A DNA stretch of 64,000 nt, from positions 558,001-622,000 of the forward strand of contig CP143429.1 in assembly GCA_039636775.1 (NCBI GenBank). The letters run 5' to 3'. Both the position numbers and the translations under genes were made by a program. The DNA is from Micrococcaceae bacterium Sec5.8 (lineage in GTDB: Bacteria > Actinomycetota > Actinomycetes > Actinomycetales > Micrococcaceae). Below the pieces are notes generated by a model. That model did no database searches. It was not told where the DNA came from and was given only the letters and a program-made list of their open reading frames with translations. Positions 1 through 13,360 of this stretch are shown here, piece by piece. The number at the start of each line of letters is the position of its first letter. The stretch's first letter is position 1.

Positions 1-1
1 T

Positions 2-3000
2 GCAGCATGGCTTGACCTGATGCGCGGCCGCGGCAGCACCCCCTCGGGGAACGCCGCCGGCCACCTCGTGGAATCCGGCTACCGCCTGCCGCTGGCCACC
101 GGCGTCGTCAAGGTCCTCTCCGGGGAGCAGTCCAACAGCTCTGTCATTGTCGACGACGGCGGATCCGCCGCGATCCTGAAGTTCTTCCGGGTCCTGTCCG
201 CAGGCCACAACCCGGAAGTGGAGATCGGTGCCGCCCTGACGGCCGGACGTACTTTCGAAGTGCCGGCAACGCTGGGCTGGGTCACCGGCGAGTGGGAATC
301 ACCGCCCGGACAGGGCGCCAGCCCAGCGCTCGGAGAGCTGGCCGTGGCACACGAATTCCTTGCCGGCGGACTGGATGCCTGGCGGCTCGCTGTCGACGCA
401 GCGGGCGGCGGCAGGGATTTCAGCGCCGAAGCCCACGGGCTCGGCGCTGCCACGGCCACCGTGCACCGCCGCCTGGCCGAAGCGCTCGGTGTCAGCGGCG
501 AATCCGTCCCCGGCCGTGACATCGCGCCCGGCGTCGCCGAACGGGTGCGCCAGTCCTGGGCCCAGGCCGGGGACGCTGTCGGCCCTTACGGTGCAGCGTT
601 GGACAGCCTTCTGGTGCGCCTTGAAGGCAGCAGCGCCGGGACCTTGCAGCGGATCCACGGCGACCTGCACCTTGGCCAGATCCTCCAGGTTCCCGGCGGC
701 GCCGGCGCGGGGCCGCGCTGGGCCATCCTGGATTTCGAAGGGGAACCGCTCCGGCCGATCTCCGAACGGAACTTCCCGGACGTTCCGCTGCGCGATGTGG
801 TCGGCATGCTGCGATCCTTCGACTACGCCGCCGGCGCAGCTGAGCGTGAGCAGGCCGACGCGAACGTTCCGGAAACCTGGGTGGACGACTGCGCCGAGGC
901 TTTCCTGGCCGGTTACGCCGAGGTCATCCCCGGCGGCATCGACCGCGACTCGCCCCTCTTCGTGGCGCTGTGGCTCGATAAAGCCCTCTACGAAGTCATT
1001 TACGAACTACGGAACAGGCCGGACTGGCTCTCCATTCCCGTCCAGGCATCACGTCGTCTCCTCGGAAGTACAGGCTCCGGCGTCCCAGCCGAAGCCGCAG
1101 CGGAAGGTATTAAAATGGCAGGTTCAGCACGTAACGATCGTCCCGGAGGTCCACTGCCGGTGGACGCGGACACCCTCGCGAGGGTCGCCGCAGGGGAACA
1201 CCACGCGCCGCACTCCATCCTTGGCGCGCACCTCGATGACAACGGCCATGTCACCGTCCGCACGGTCAAACACCTGGCCGAGGCCGTCTCCGTCGTGACT
1301 GCGGCCGGCACCTTCCCGATGACGCACGAGTCCGGCGGCATCTGGGTGGCCGTCCTGGAGCCGGCGAATGAGGGCCACGTGCCGGACTACCGGCTGGAAG
1401 TTACCTACGAAGGCCAGGAGCCCGAGCCGGCCGATGACCCCTACCGCTACCTTCCGACCGTCGGTGAACTCGATCTCCACCTGATCGGTGAAGGCCGCCA
1501 CGAGCGGCTGTGGGATGTCCTGGGCGCCCACGTCCAGCACTACAAGTCCAGCCTCGGCGACGTCGACGGCGTATCGTTCGCCGTGTGGGCGCCCAACGCC
1601 CAATCGGTCCGCGTCAAGGGCGACTTCAACGGCTGGAACGGCCAGCAGCACTCGATGCGGTCCCTCGGCTCTTCCGGAGTGTGGGAAGTCTTTATCCCCG
1701 GGGTGGCAGCAGGGGCACGCTATAAGTTTGAGGTCCGCACCAAGCACGGAAACTGGCTGGAAAAAGCCGATCCCCTGGCCTACGGCACGGAAGTCCCGCC
1801 CCTGACGGCGTCGCGCGTCGTGGAGTCCGCTTACGCGTTCAAGGATGCGGAGTGGATGGAAAGCCGGGCCGGACGGGATCCGCACAACTCGCCCATGAGT
1901 GTGTACGAAGTGCACCTTGGCTCCTGGCGGGTCGGGCTCAGCTACCGGGAACTCGCCAAGGAACTGGTCGAGTACGTCAAGTGGCTCGGCTTCACCCACG
2001 TGGAATTCATGCCGGTGGCGGAGCACCCGTTCGGCGGGTCCTGGGGCTACCAGGTCACGTCCTACTTCGCCCCGACGTCCCGCTTCGGCCACCCCGACGA
2101 GTTCCGGCACCTGGTGGACGAACTGCACCAGGCCGGCATCGGCGTGCTCCTGGACTGGGTTCCGGCGCACTTCCCCAAGGACGAGTGGGCCCTGGCCCGG
2201 TTCGACGGGGAAGCCCTGTACGAGCACTCCGACCCGCACCTCGGCGAACACCCCGATTGGGGAACGTTGATCTTCGACTACGGCCGCAGCGAAGTCCGTA
2301 ACTTCCTCGTCGCGAACGCCCTCTACTGGCTGGACGAATTCCACATCGACGGGCTGCGCGTGGACGCCGTCGCCTCGATGCTCTATCTGGACTACTCCCG
2401 CGAGGAAGGCCAGTGGAAACCGAACCGCTTCGGCGGACGCGAGAACCTCGAAGCCATCTCCTTCCTGCAGGAAGTCAACGCCACGGTCTACAAGACGCAC
2501 CCCGGCGCGGTCATGATCGCCGAGGAGTCCACGGCGTTCCCGGGCGTCACCGCCCCCACGAGCCAGGGCGGCCTGGGCTTCGGCATCAAATGGAACATGG
2601 GCTGGATGCACGACTCCCTCAAGTACCTGGCGGAGGAGCCCTTCAACCGCCGCTGGCACCACGGCACCGTCACCTTCTCCATGGTGTACCACTACACCGA
2701 GAACTTCCTGCTGCCGATCAGCCACGACGAGGTTGTGCATGGCAAGGGTTCCATGCTGCGCAAGATGCCGGGGGACCGCTGGCAGCAACTGGCGAACCTG
2801 CGCGCCTTCCTGGGCTACCAGTGGGCGCACCCGGGCAAGCAACTGATTTTCATGGGCACCGAATTCGGCCAGGAATCGGAATGGTCCGAACAGTATGGAC
2901 TGGACTGGTGGCTGGCCGAAAACCCGGCGCACCGAGGGATGCAGCTGCTCACCAAGGACCTCAACGAGCTGTACAGCTCCACTCCGGCCCTGTACGAACA

Positions 3001-3328
3001 GGACAACGATCCGGCCGGATTCCAGTGGATCAATGGCGGTGACGCCAACCGCAACGTCCTGACATTCATCCGCCGGGACGCCGCAGGCAACCCCCTGGTC
3101 TGCGCCTTCAACTTCTCCGGCGCACCGCATGCGGACTTCCAGCTCGGGGTGCCCGCTGCGGGGGAGTGGCGCGAAGTGCTGAACACCGACGCGGACACCT
3201 ACGGCGGGTCCGGTGTCCTGAACGCCGGAGCCCTGACGGCCGCGGACGTCGCCATCGACAGCCAGCCGGCCACCCTCACCGTCACGCTGCCGCCCCTGGG
3301 CGCCGCGTACTTCAAGCCGGTGGACTGA
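2..3328 (+). CDS. glgB: Maltokinase-GlgB fusion (1,4-alpha-glucan branching enzyme), 5' partial
   Basis: The reading frame is open to the left edge, so the true start lies outside; the first in-window ATG is at 20. Residues are numbered from that ATG. Residues 1 to about 360 are the C-terminal part of a maltokinase: an APH-like catalytic HGDLHLGQ motif and a downstream ILDFEGEP metal-binding motif. From about residue 366 the protein is a complete GlgB with an N-terminal glucan-binding region, a CBM48 and a GH13 barrel: DWVPAHFPKD, the nucleophile Asp782 in GLRVDAVASM, the acid/base Glu in EEST (835/836), and SHDEVVHG. Maltokinase makes maltose-1-phosphate for GlgE, and GlgB branches the glucan that GlgE makes, so the fusion joins two steps of the GlgE route. 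That treS and glgE lie upstream is inference. Confidence 0.9.
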   Translation, partial: AAWLDLMRGRGSTPSGNAAGHLVESGYRLPLATGVVKVLSGEQSNSSVIVDDGGSAAILKFFRVLSAGHNPEVEIGAALTAGRTFEVPATLGWVTGEWESPPGQGASPALGELAVAHEFLAGGLDAWRLAVDAAGGGRDFSAEAHGLGAATATVHRRLAEALGVSGESVPGRDIAPGVAERVRQSWAQAGDAVGPYGAALDSLLVRLEGSSAGTLQRIHGDLHLGQILQVPGGAGAGPRWAILDFEGEPLRPISERNFPDVPLRDVVGMLRSFDYAAGAAEREQADANVPETWVDDCAEAFLAGYAEVIPGGIDRDSPLFVALWLDKALYEVIYELRNRPDWLSIPVQASRRLLGSTGSGVPAEAAAEGIKMAGSARNDRPGGPLPVDADTLARVAAGEHHAPHSILGAHLDDNGHVTVRTVKHLAEAVSVVTAAGTFPMTHESGGIWVAVLEPANEGHVPDYRLEVTYEGQEPEPADDPYRYLPTVGELDLHLIGEGRHERLWDVLGAHVQHYKSSLGDVDGVSFAVWAPNAQSVRVKGDFNGWNGQQHSMRSLGSSGVWEVFIPGVAAGARYKFEVRTKHGNWLEKADPLAYGTEVPPLTASRVVESAYAFKDAEWMESRAGRDPHNSPMSVYEVHLGSWRVGLSYRELAKELVEYVKWLGFTHVEFMPVAEHPFGGSWGYQVTSYFAPTSRFGHPDEFRHLVDELHQAGIGVLLDWVPAHFPKDEWALARFDGEALYEHSDPHLGEHPDWGTLIFDYGRSEVRNFLVANALYWLDEFHIDGLRVDAVASMLYLDYSREEGQWKPNRFGGRENLEAISFLQEVNATVYKTHPGAVMIAEESTAFPGVTAPTSQGGLGFGIKWNMGWMHDSLKYLAEEPFNRRWHHGTVTFSMVYHYTENFLLPISHDEVVHGKGSMLRKMPGDRWQQLANLRAFLGYQWAHPGKQLIFMGTEFGQESEWSEQYGLDWWLAENPAHRGMQLLTKDLNELYSSTPALYEQDNDPAGFQWINGGDANRNVLTFIRRDAAGNPLVCAFNFSGAPHADFQLGVPAAGEWREVLNTDADTYGGSGVLNAGALTAADVAIDSQPATLTVTLPPLGAAYFKPVD

Positions 3329-3374
3329 CACCGGAACCGGCCTGCTGACCGCCCGTCGGCAGGGTCCGGCGGCG

Positions 3375-3406
3375 AAGCCCGGGATCCCCGTGATCCCGGG
3401 CTTTTT
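3375..3406 (+). terminator. Rho-independent terminator of glgB
   Basis: A perfect 12-bp stem (aagcccgggatc with gatcccgggctt), 5-nt loop, followed by a run of T. It lies 47 nt past the glgB stop and separates it from the rrn promoters. Confidence 0.9.
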
Positions 3407-3438
3407 CGTACCCTGCAGCGGGCCGCCGTGCGGCCCTT

Positions 3439-3467
3439 TTGTCAGCGCGGCAAACTGGTGGTAGAGT
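3439..3467 (+). promoter_or_regulatory. rrn promoter, distal
   Basis: TTGTCA (3439-3444), 17-nt spacer, TAGAGT (3462-3467): a sigma-70/SigA-type promoter just after the glgB terminator and upstream of the 16S gene. Strength is inferred from consensus match only. Confidence 0.6.
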
Positions 3468-3547
3468 TTATTTCCGCGCTGCTCCCCGGAGTTGATCCGC
3501 CACCAAGACCACGAAGCCTCACGGCCAGACTGGACCTGGACGGCAAA

Positions 3548-3576
3548 TTGACAACGGTGAAGCAGCCCGGTAAGTT
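3548..3576 (+). promoter_or_regulatory. rrn promoter, proximal
   Basis: A perfect TTGACA -35 (3548-3553), exactly 17-nt spacer, TAAGTT -10 (3571-3576). This is the best promoter-like sequence in the rrn leader; transcription would start about 230 nt before the mature 16S 5' end. Confidence 0.7.
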
Positions 3577-3633
3577 TGGGAAGTTGCTCCGGAGCGATCC
3601 ATGGCCTGTGGTTGTGGTGGTGCCGGGTGTGTC

Positions 3634-3662
3634 TGTTGTTTGAGAACTCAATAGTGTGCCAA
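3634..3662 (+). promoter_or_regulatory. rrn leader element and 5' arm of the 16S processing stem
   Basis: Contains tgttgtttgagaact (3634-3648), which recurs exactly at 5708-5722 before the 23S gene, followed by caatagtgtgccaa (3649-3662), which pairs with 5550-5563 after the 16S gene (one G-U). Such elements in actinobacterial rrn leaders are linked to antitermination and RNase III processing; the pairing is seen directly, the function is inferred. Confidence 0.6.
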
Positions 3663-3812
3663 GTTTGTTGATACCAATTTATTGTATTGAATTGGTTGAA
3701 TTGACTGGATTGCGCCACCCCGTGGTGTGGTCTGGTTTTTACAGCTGGTTTCAAATTTTGTGCAGCTGGCGCGTCCCGTTTTCCCGGGGGTGTTGGTTGT
3801 GTCTGTTTTACT

Positions 3813-9000
<5,188 letters not shown>

Positions 9001-9203
9001 ACACACCACCCGGGCAAACGATTCAAAAGCGTTTGCACCACCGGGAGGTACAAAGATAACAAGACTGCACGCGTCCACTATGTGGTTCCCAACCAACAAA
9101 CCCGTTGCTTGCGAACACAACAAAATAACAACACCACAGTTGTAACCAAAAGTTTCCCACCACCACCCCCCCCACGGGGCCCCTGGTACGGTGCGGAGAA
9201 AAA
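9001..9203 (+). other. 23S-5S spacer with 23S processing stem
   Basis: Holds a hairpin (gcaaacg ... cgtttgc, about 9014-9036) and the 3' arm cgcgtccactatgt (9070-9083), exactly complementary to 5723-5736 before the 23S gene. No gene is present. Confidence 0.7.
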
Positions 9204-9320
9204 GTTACGGCGGTCATAGCGTGGGGGAAACGCCCGGTCCCATTCCGAACCCGGAAGCTAAGACCCACAGCGCCGATGGTACTGCACCCGGGAGGGTGTG
9301 GGAGAGTAGGTCACCGCCGG
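9204..9320 (+). rRNA. rrf: 5S ribosomal RNA
   Basis: About 117 nt beginning GTTACGGCGGTCATAGCG, with the conserved CCCGGTCCCATTCCGAACCC segment and a 3' end that pairs with the 5' end (ttacggcggt with accgccgg-type closure). Last gene of the rrn operon. Confidence 0.95.
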
Positions 9321-9337
9321 AACACCATTAAACGGTC

Positions 9338-9376
9338 GAGAGCCCCTAACCACCAGGTCAGGGGCTCTCCCGCATT
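9338..9376 (+). terminator. rrn operon terminator
   Basis: 10-bp perfect stem (gagagcccct with aggggctctc), 12-nt loop, then cccgcattt. It lies directly after 5S; the U-tract is poor. Confidence 0.8.
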
Positions 9377-9526
9377 TAACCCCCAAAACCAAACGGCACC
9401 CCGACAAGAACACCCCGACGCACCAGGGTCCCCAGGCCACACGGCAGGCCGGAACCCCGACAGGGGCGCACCCTCCCCGGGCAGCCGCGGGTGCACCGGG
9501 GCGGGCCGGGGCCGCGGGTAGAGTTG

Positions 9527-10033
9527 ATGCCCATGGACAACCTCTTCAGCCACGCCGCCTCTGACGCTGCCGGCACGCCGGAGCCAGCCGCGGCGGACGG
9601 GCTCGACCCCGTCGTCTACACCGTTATGGTCCCGGGCGCTGTGGCTCGGGCCTTTGTCGGTTTCACCGAACACACCCACCTCTGGTGGCCGCTGGCGGAG
9701 CATGGCGTCTTCGGCGCAGGCTCCTACGTGGAATTCGAGGAGAACCTCGTCCTGGAGACCTCTGACGACGGCAGGACGGCCATCTGGGGGTCCATCGATG
9801 ACTGGCAGCCGCCGCTGTCCTTCCATGCGAGCTGGCACCCCGGATCCTCCGCCGTGTGGTCCACAGAGCTGCGGGTCGCGTTCCGGGCCGTTGAGGACAG
9901 TACAGAGCTCCGCCTGGTCCACAGCGGCTGGGAAGGCGCGGAAGACCCCGCCGAGACGCGGGCCGGATACGCCGCCGCCTGGCCCGGAGTGCTGGACCGC
10001 TTCGTCCGTTTCATGGGTGGCGCCGGCGTCTGA
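9527..10033 (+). CDS. SRPBCC (AHSA1-like) domain protein
   Basis: About 168 aa. The pattern of an N-terminal VYTVMVPGAVARAF strand, a WWPL segment, then LVLETSDDGRTAIWG and a C-terminal helix with AAWPGVLDRFVRFM is that of the START/Bet v1-like AHSA1 family (small proteins with a hydrophobic ligand cavity). Two in-frame ATGs compete (9527 and 9533); neither has a strong ribosome binding site, though GGTAGAG precedes 9527. The gene stands alone between the rrn terminator and the convergent lacI-type gene. Ligand and role cannot be told from sequence. Confidence 0.75.
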   Translation: MPMDNLFSHAASDAAGTPEPAAADGLDPVVYTVMVPGAVARAFVGFTEHTHLWWPLAEHGVFGAGSYVEFEENLVLETSDDGRTAIWGSIDDWQPPLSFHASWHPGSSAVWSTELRVAFRAVEDSTELRLVHSGWEGAEDPAETRAGYAAAWPGVLDRFVRFMGGAGV

Positions 10034-10194
10034 GTGTCCCCGGACTTTCGACCGCTCGGGAGCGTTCCTGCCCAGTTGCTCAGAAGGCCGGTGCCTGGCA
10101 CCCGAGAGTTCGCCCGGAGTCCCGGCGTTTCAGCCCCAGGGGTCGGGCCGGGAACCGGGCAGGAACGCGGCGGCGGGGCGCGAAAGCCGCAGGT

Positions 10195-11226
10195 TCAGCG
10201 CGGCAGCACCATATCCACCGGTGGAATGGCCGTACTCGACCGGATCACGAAGCGCGTCGGGTACTGCGTGTCGGCTGCCTCGGTGTCCCCCACACCGTCG
10301 AGCCCGTGCAGGAGGCGGCGGACCGCCAGGGCACCCTGGCCGCGCGCGTCCTGATCGATGGTGGTCAGTCCGAAGACTTCGCCCAGTTCGTGACCGTCAA
10401 TGCCGATCACTGAGAGGTCATGGGGGACAGTCAGTCCAAAGTCGCGGGCAGCCAGGATGGTACCGATCGCCATTTCATCCGACGCCGCGAACACTGCCGT
10501 CGGCCGGTCCGCGGAACCACCAAGCAGCTGCCGGGCGCTGGCGTAGGCTCCCTGGATGGTGAAGTCGGCGGAGACTTGCCACTCGGGTCGGATTGCCAGT
10601 CCCGCGTCATTCATGGCCCTCTTGAAACCGGCCTGGCGGGTACCGGGCAGGCGGAAGTCCTGCTCGTAGGCGGCGTCGCCGGTCATGTGGGCGATCTTGC
10701 TGTGGCCCAGCTGGATGAGGTGGCGGGCCGCGGCCCGGGCGATGCCCGAATCGTCGATGCGGATGGTCGAGGCCCCGGGCAGCGGGCCGCCGATCCCGAC
10801 GATGGGCCGGTGGATCGCGAGCAGCTGCTGGATTTCGGCCCCGCTGAGTTCCAGCGACACGGCAATTACCGCATCCACCCGTTTGCGCAGCAGGAAGTCG
10901 TTGAGCACGCTGTGCCGGCGTTCCTGCCCCCCGCTCACGTTGTACAGCGTGAGATCGTAGCCTGCGTCCAGGAGGGTTGCAGAGACGCCCTCCACCACCG
11001 AGGAGAAGTACCACCGGTGCACGGACGGAACCACGACGCCGACGTTGTGGTTCCGCCCGGACGCGAGGCTGGAGGCGTGGTAGGAGAGGACAAAACCGAG
11101 CTCGGCTGCGGCAGCCTGGGCGAGTTCACGGCTGCGTGCCGAGACATTGCCTTTGCCGCTCAAGGCCCGCGAAACGGTGGCTATGGAGAGGCCAGCGCGC
11201 TCCGCGACGTCCTTGATGCCGGGCAT
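10195..11226 (-). CDS. LacI-family transcriptional regulator of the maltodextrin locus
   Basis: 343 aa. The N-terminal DNA-binding domain reads IKDVAERAGLSIATVSRALSG (helix-turn-helix plus hinge), followed by a periplasmic-binding-protein-like sugar domain ending in TQYPTRFVIRSST. The ATG at 11226 is preceded by GGAGAG and lies 2 nt after the stop of the alpha-glucosidase gene, so the two are co-transcribed; an in-frame ATG 13 codons upstream would overlap that gene and is less likely. It probably represses both arms of the divergent locus, because two operators of the LacI/GalR consensus lie between them. The inducer is inferred to be a maltodextrin or maltose. Confidence 0.9.
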   Translation of the reverse strand: MPGIKDVAERAGLSIATVSRALSGKGNVSARSRELAQAAAAELGFVLSYHASSLASGRNHNVGVVVPSVHRWYFSSVVEGVSATLLDAGYDLTLYNVSGGQERRHSVLNDFLLRKRVDAVIAVSLELSGAEIQQLLAIHRPIVGIGGPLPGASTIRIDDSGIARAAARHLIQLGHSKIAHMTGDAAYEQDFRLPGTRQAGFKRAMNDAGLAIRPEWQVSADFTIQGAYASARQLLGGSADRPTAVFAASDEMAIGTILAARDFGLTVPHDLSVIGIDGHELGEVFGLTTIDQDARGQGALAVRRLLHGLDGVGDTEAADTQYPTRFVIRSSTAIPPVDMVLPR

Positions 11227-11228
11227 TC

Positions 11229-13022
11229 TTAGCTCTCCGCGTCCTCGATGTAGATTTCCAGCCAAACAGTTTCTCCTGAGCCTAACCGATGCCCGGAGCC
11301 GGGCAGTTCAGCTGGCTGGGATCCGTCCGCCGGGAAGCCCTGCGAGCTGCGCAGCAGGATCTGGCCGGCGGGCAGTTCAACGGGTTCCGGCCCCGCATTG
11401 AGCAGCACCAGAGTGGTTCCGTTGACATAGGCCAGGCAGGTGTCGGTGCACCAGTCCTCCGCCCAGGCCAGCGACCCCTGTCCGAGTCCCAGCTCCCGCC
11501 GCGCGGCCAGCATGCGCCGGTAGAGATTGAGGTGCGACGACGGTGAGGCGGCCTGGGTGTCACGAGCCAGTCCCGCGAAGCTCGCCGGCTGGGGGAGCCA
11601 TGGTGCCGCGCCGTCCCCGAACCCGGCATGGATCTCGCCTGCACGCCACGGCAGCGGCACGCGGCAGCCGTCGCGGCCCAGGCGTTCGCCGCCGGTGCGG
11701 GCGAACGTGGGGTCCTGCCGCTGGTGGTCCGGGATGTCGATGCCGTCCGGCAGACCGAGCTCTTCGCCCTGGTACAGGTAGGCGCCGCCGGGCAGCCCGA
11801 GCATGAACATGGAGGCGGCCGCGGCCCGGGAACGACCCAGGGCCTCGTCCGGCTGCGGATCGAAGCTGCCGATCCCGTCGCCGTCGCGCGGTGTGTGGCC
11901 GTCGTAGCCGAAGCGGGTGGCGTGCCGCACCACGTCGTGGTTGGAGAGCACCCAGGTGCTGGGGGCCCCGACGGAGTCGAGCGCCGTCAGGGACTCCGTG
12001 ATGACGCCGCGCATGCGGTGGACGTCCAGGCCGGTGTGCAGGTACGGGAAGTTGAAGGCCTGGTGCATTTCGTCCGGCCGGACCCAGTCGGCCAGGCGGG
12101 GGAGCGGATCCACGTTCGCTTCGGCGCAGAGGATGCGGTCCGGGCCGTATTCGGCCAGGATCCGCCGCCACTTGCGGTAGATCTCATGCAGGGCGGGCTG
12201 GCCGAACATCGGCGCGTCGTGGCCGGGGAACCCGTCGCAGCTGTTGCCGTCGGCGCGGCCGCCCCATTCGGGCAGCCCCGGTGCCTTGACCAGGGCATGG
12301 GCCACGTCCACCCGGAAGCCGGAGACGCCGCGGTCCAGCCAGAACCGCAGGACCCGTTCGAATTCCTCGTGCACGGCGTCATTGTCCCAGTTGAAGTCCG
12401 GCTGCGAGGTGTCGAACAGGTGCAGGTACCACTGTCCCCAGGTGCCGTCCGGCTCGGTGATCCGGGTCCAGGCCGGCCCGCCGAAATGGGACTCCCAGTT
12501 GTTCGGCGGCTCCTCGCCGAACGGTCCCCGGCCGTCGCGGAAGATGAACATGTCCCGTTCGGGGCTGCCGGCGGACGCGGCCAGGGCGGCCTGGAAGGCG
12601 ACGTGCTGGTCCGAGCAGTGGTTGGGCACGAGATCGACGATCAGCCGCAGGCCTAGACGCGTGGCCTCGGCCATCATGGTGTCGAAGTCCGCCAGCGTGC
12701 CGAACAGGGGGTCGACGTCGCAGTAGTCACTGACGTCGTAGCCGGCGTCGCGCTGCGGTGAACGGTAGAACGGGGAGAGCCAGACGGCGTCGATGTCCAG
12801 GTCGGCCAGCTTCGGGAGCTCGGCGGTGATCCCGGCGAGATCGCCGATGCCGTCGCCGTTGAGGTCGCGGAACGAACGCGGGTACACCTGGTAGATGACG
12901 GCCGAGCGCCACCAGCCGGGGAGATGGTCTGCAGGGTGCACCGGCGTCAGGGGGCTGGTCAGGGGGCTGGTCAGGGTTCCGGCCAGTTCGGCGGGGACGG
13001 TAAATGCTGAGTCAACGGACAT
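11229..13022 (-). CDS. GH13 alpha-glucosidase (oligo-1,6-/alpha-1,4-glucosidase type)
   Basis: 597 aa, cytoplasmic (no signal peptide). GH13 motifs: AVIYQVYPRSF, DLVPNH (130-135), nucleophile Asp239 in GFRVDVAHA, acid/base Glu301 in LCAEANV, and transition-state Asp363 in LSNHDVV. QPDFNWDN and the linear motif set resemble the GH13 alpha-glucosidases of actinobacteria, which hydrolyse maltose and short maltodextrins to glucose. The N terminus carries a short duplicated segment (LTSPLTSPLT, from a 12-bp tandem repeat near 12949-12973). First gene of the minus-strand arm, upstream of the lacI-type regulator. Confidence 0.9.
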   Translation of the reverse strand: MSVDSAFTVPAELAGTLTSPLTSPLTPVHPADHLPGWWRSAVIYQVYPRSFRDLNGDGIGDLAGITAELPKLADLDIDAVWLSPFYRSPQRDAGYDVSDYCDVDPLFGTLADFDTMMAEATRLGLRLIVDLVPNHCSDQHVAFQAALAASAGSPERDMFIFRDGRGPFGEEPPNNWESHFGGPAWTRITEPDGTWGQWYLHLFDTSQPDFNWDNDAVHEEFERVLRFWLDRGVSGFRVDVAHALVKAPGLPEWGGRADGNSCDGFPGHDAPMFGQPALHEIYRKWRRILAEYGPDRILCAEANVDPLPRLADWVRPDEMHQAFNFPYLHTGLDVHRMRGVITESLTALDSVGAPSTWVLSNHDVVRHATRFGYDGHTPRDGDGIGSFDPQPDEALGRSRAAAASMFMLGLPGGAYLYQGEELGLPDGIDIPDHQRQDPTFARTGGERLGRDGCRVPLPWRAGEIHAGFGDGAAPWLPQPASFAGLARDTQAASPSSHLNLYRRMLAARRELGLGQGSLAWAEDWCTDTCLAYVNGTTLVLLNAGPEPVELPAGQILLRSSQGFPADGSQPAELPGSGHRLGSGETVWLEIYIEDAES

Positions 13023-13053
13023 GCCGGTAATGATAGAGCCGAACCGGCCGAAT

Positions 13054-13067
13054 TGAAAACGCTTCCA
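13054..13067. promoter_or_regulatory. LacI-family operator, glucosidase side
   Basis: TGAAAACGCTTCCA is a full match to the LacI/GalR-family consensus TGNAARCGNTTNCA. It lies 32-45 nt upstream of the alpha-glucosidase ATG, where a bound repressor would cover the promoter. Confidence 0.75.
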
Positions 13068-13210
13068 GCCGCAAACTTCGCGCGTCGTTCGGCGCCTGCA
13101 GGAGAGCGCCCTCTGGCCAGGGCCCCCGTCAGGTCACTGAACGGCGGCTGGGCGCGGGTGCCGCGGCTATCCCGGTTCGATTCGGCCGCAGACGTTACCC
13201 GCCGGTAGTG

Positions 13211-13226
13211 TGACTTTTCAAAGTCA
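13211..13226. promoter_or_regulatory. Perfect inverted repeat in the mal promoter region
   Basis: tgacttt-tc-aaagtca: 7-bp perfect arms and a 2-nt centre, 16 nt to the left of the malE-side LacI operator. It does not resemble the CG-centred LacI sites, so a second regulator could bind here. Function unknown. Confidence 0.5.
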
Positions 13227-13242
13227 TGATCACCGTGTACTT

Positions 13243-13256
13243 TGGAAGCGCTTGCA
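13243..13256. promoter_or_regulatory. LacI-family operator, malE side
   Basis: TGGAAGCGCTTGCA matches TGNAARCGNTTNCA at every fixed position and contains the palindrome AAGCGCTT. It lies 105 nt upstream of the malE ATG. Confidence 0.8.
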
Positions 13257-13360
13257 GCTGTGAGCCACATCACCGACGATGCCACCGGGCCCCGGACTCT
13301 TCACCTGAGCTTTCCGACGGGGTCTTCTGCGTGGATGCAGGATTCATGAAAGGGACACCA

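Noticed and set aside
1124..3754. Minus-strand open frame of 876 codons antisense to glgB
   Set aside because: It mirrors the high-GC codon structure of glgB, has no homologous motifs, and crosses the glgB terminator and rrn promoter region.
11628..12656. Plus-strand 342-codon frame inside the alpha-glucosidase gene
   Set aside because: Antisense shadow of a gene with all GH13 motifs; no own signals.
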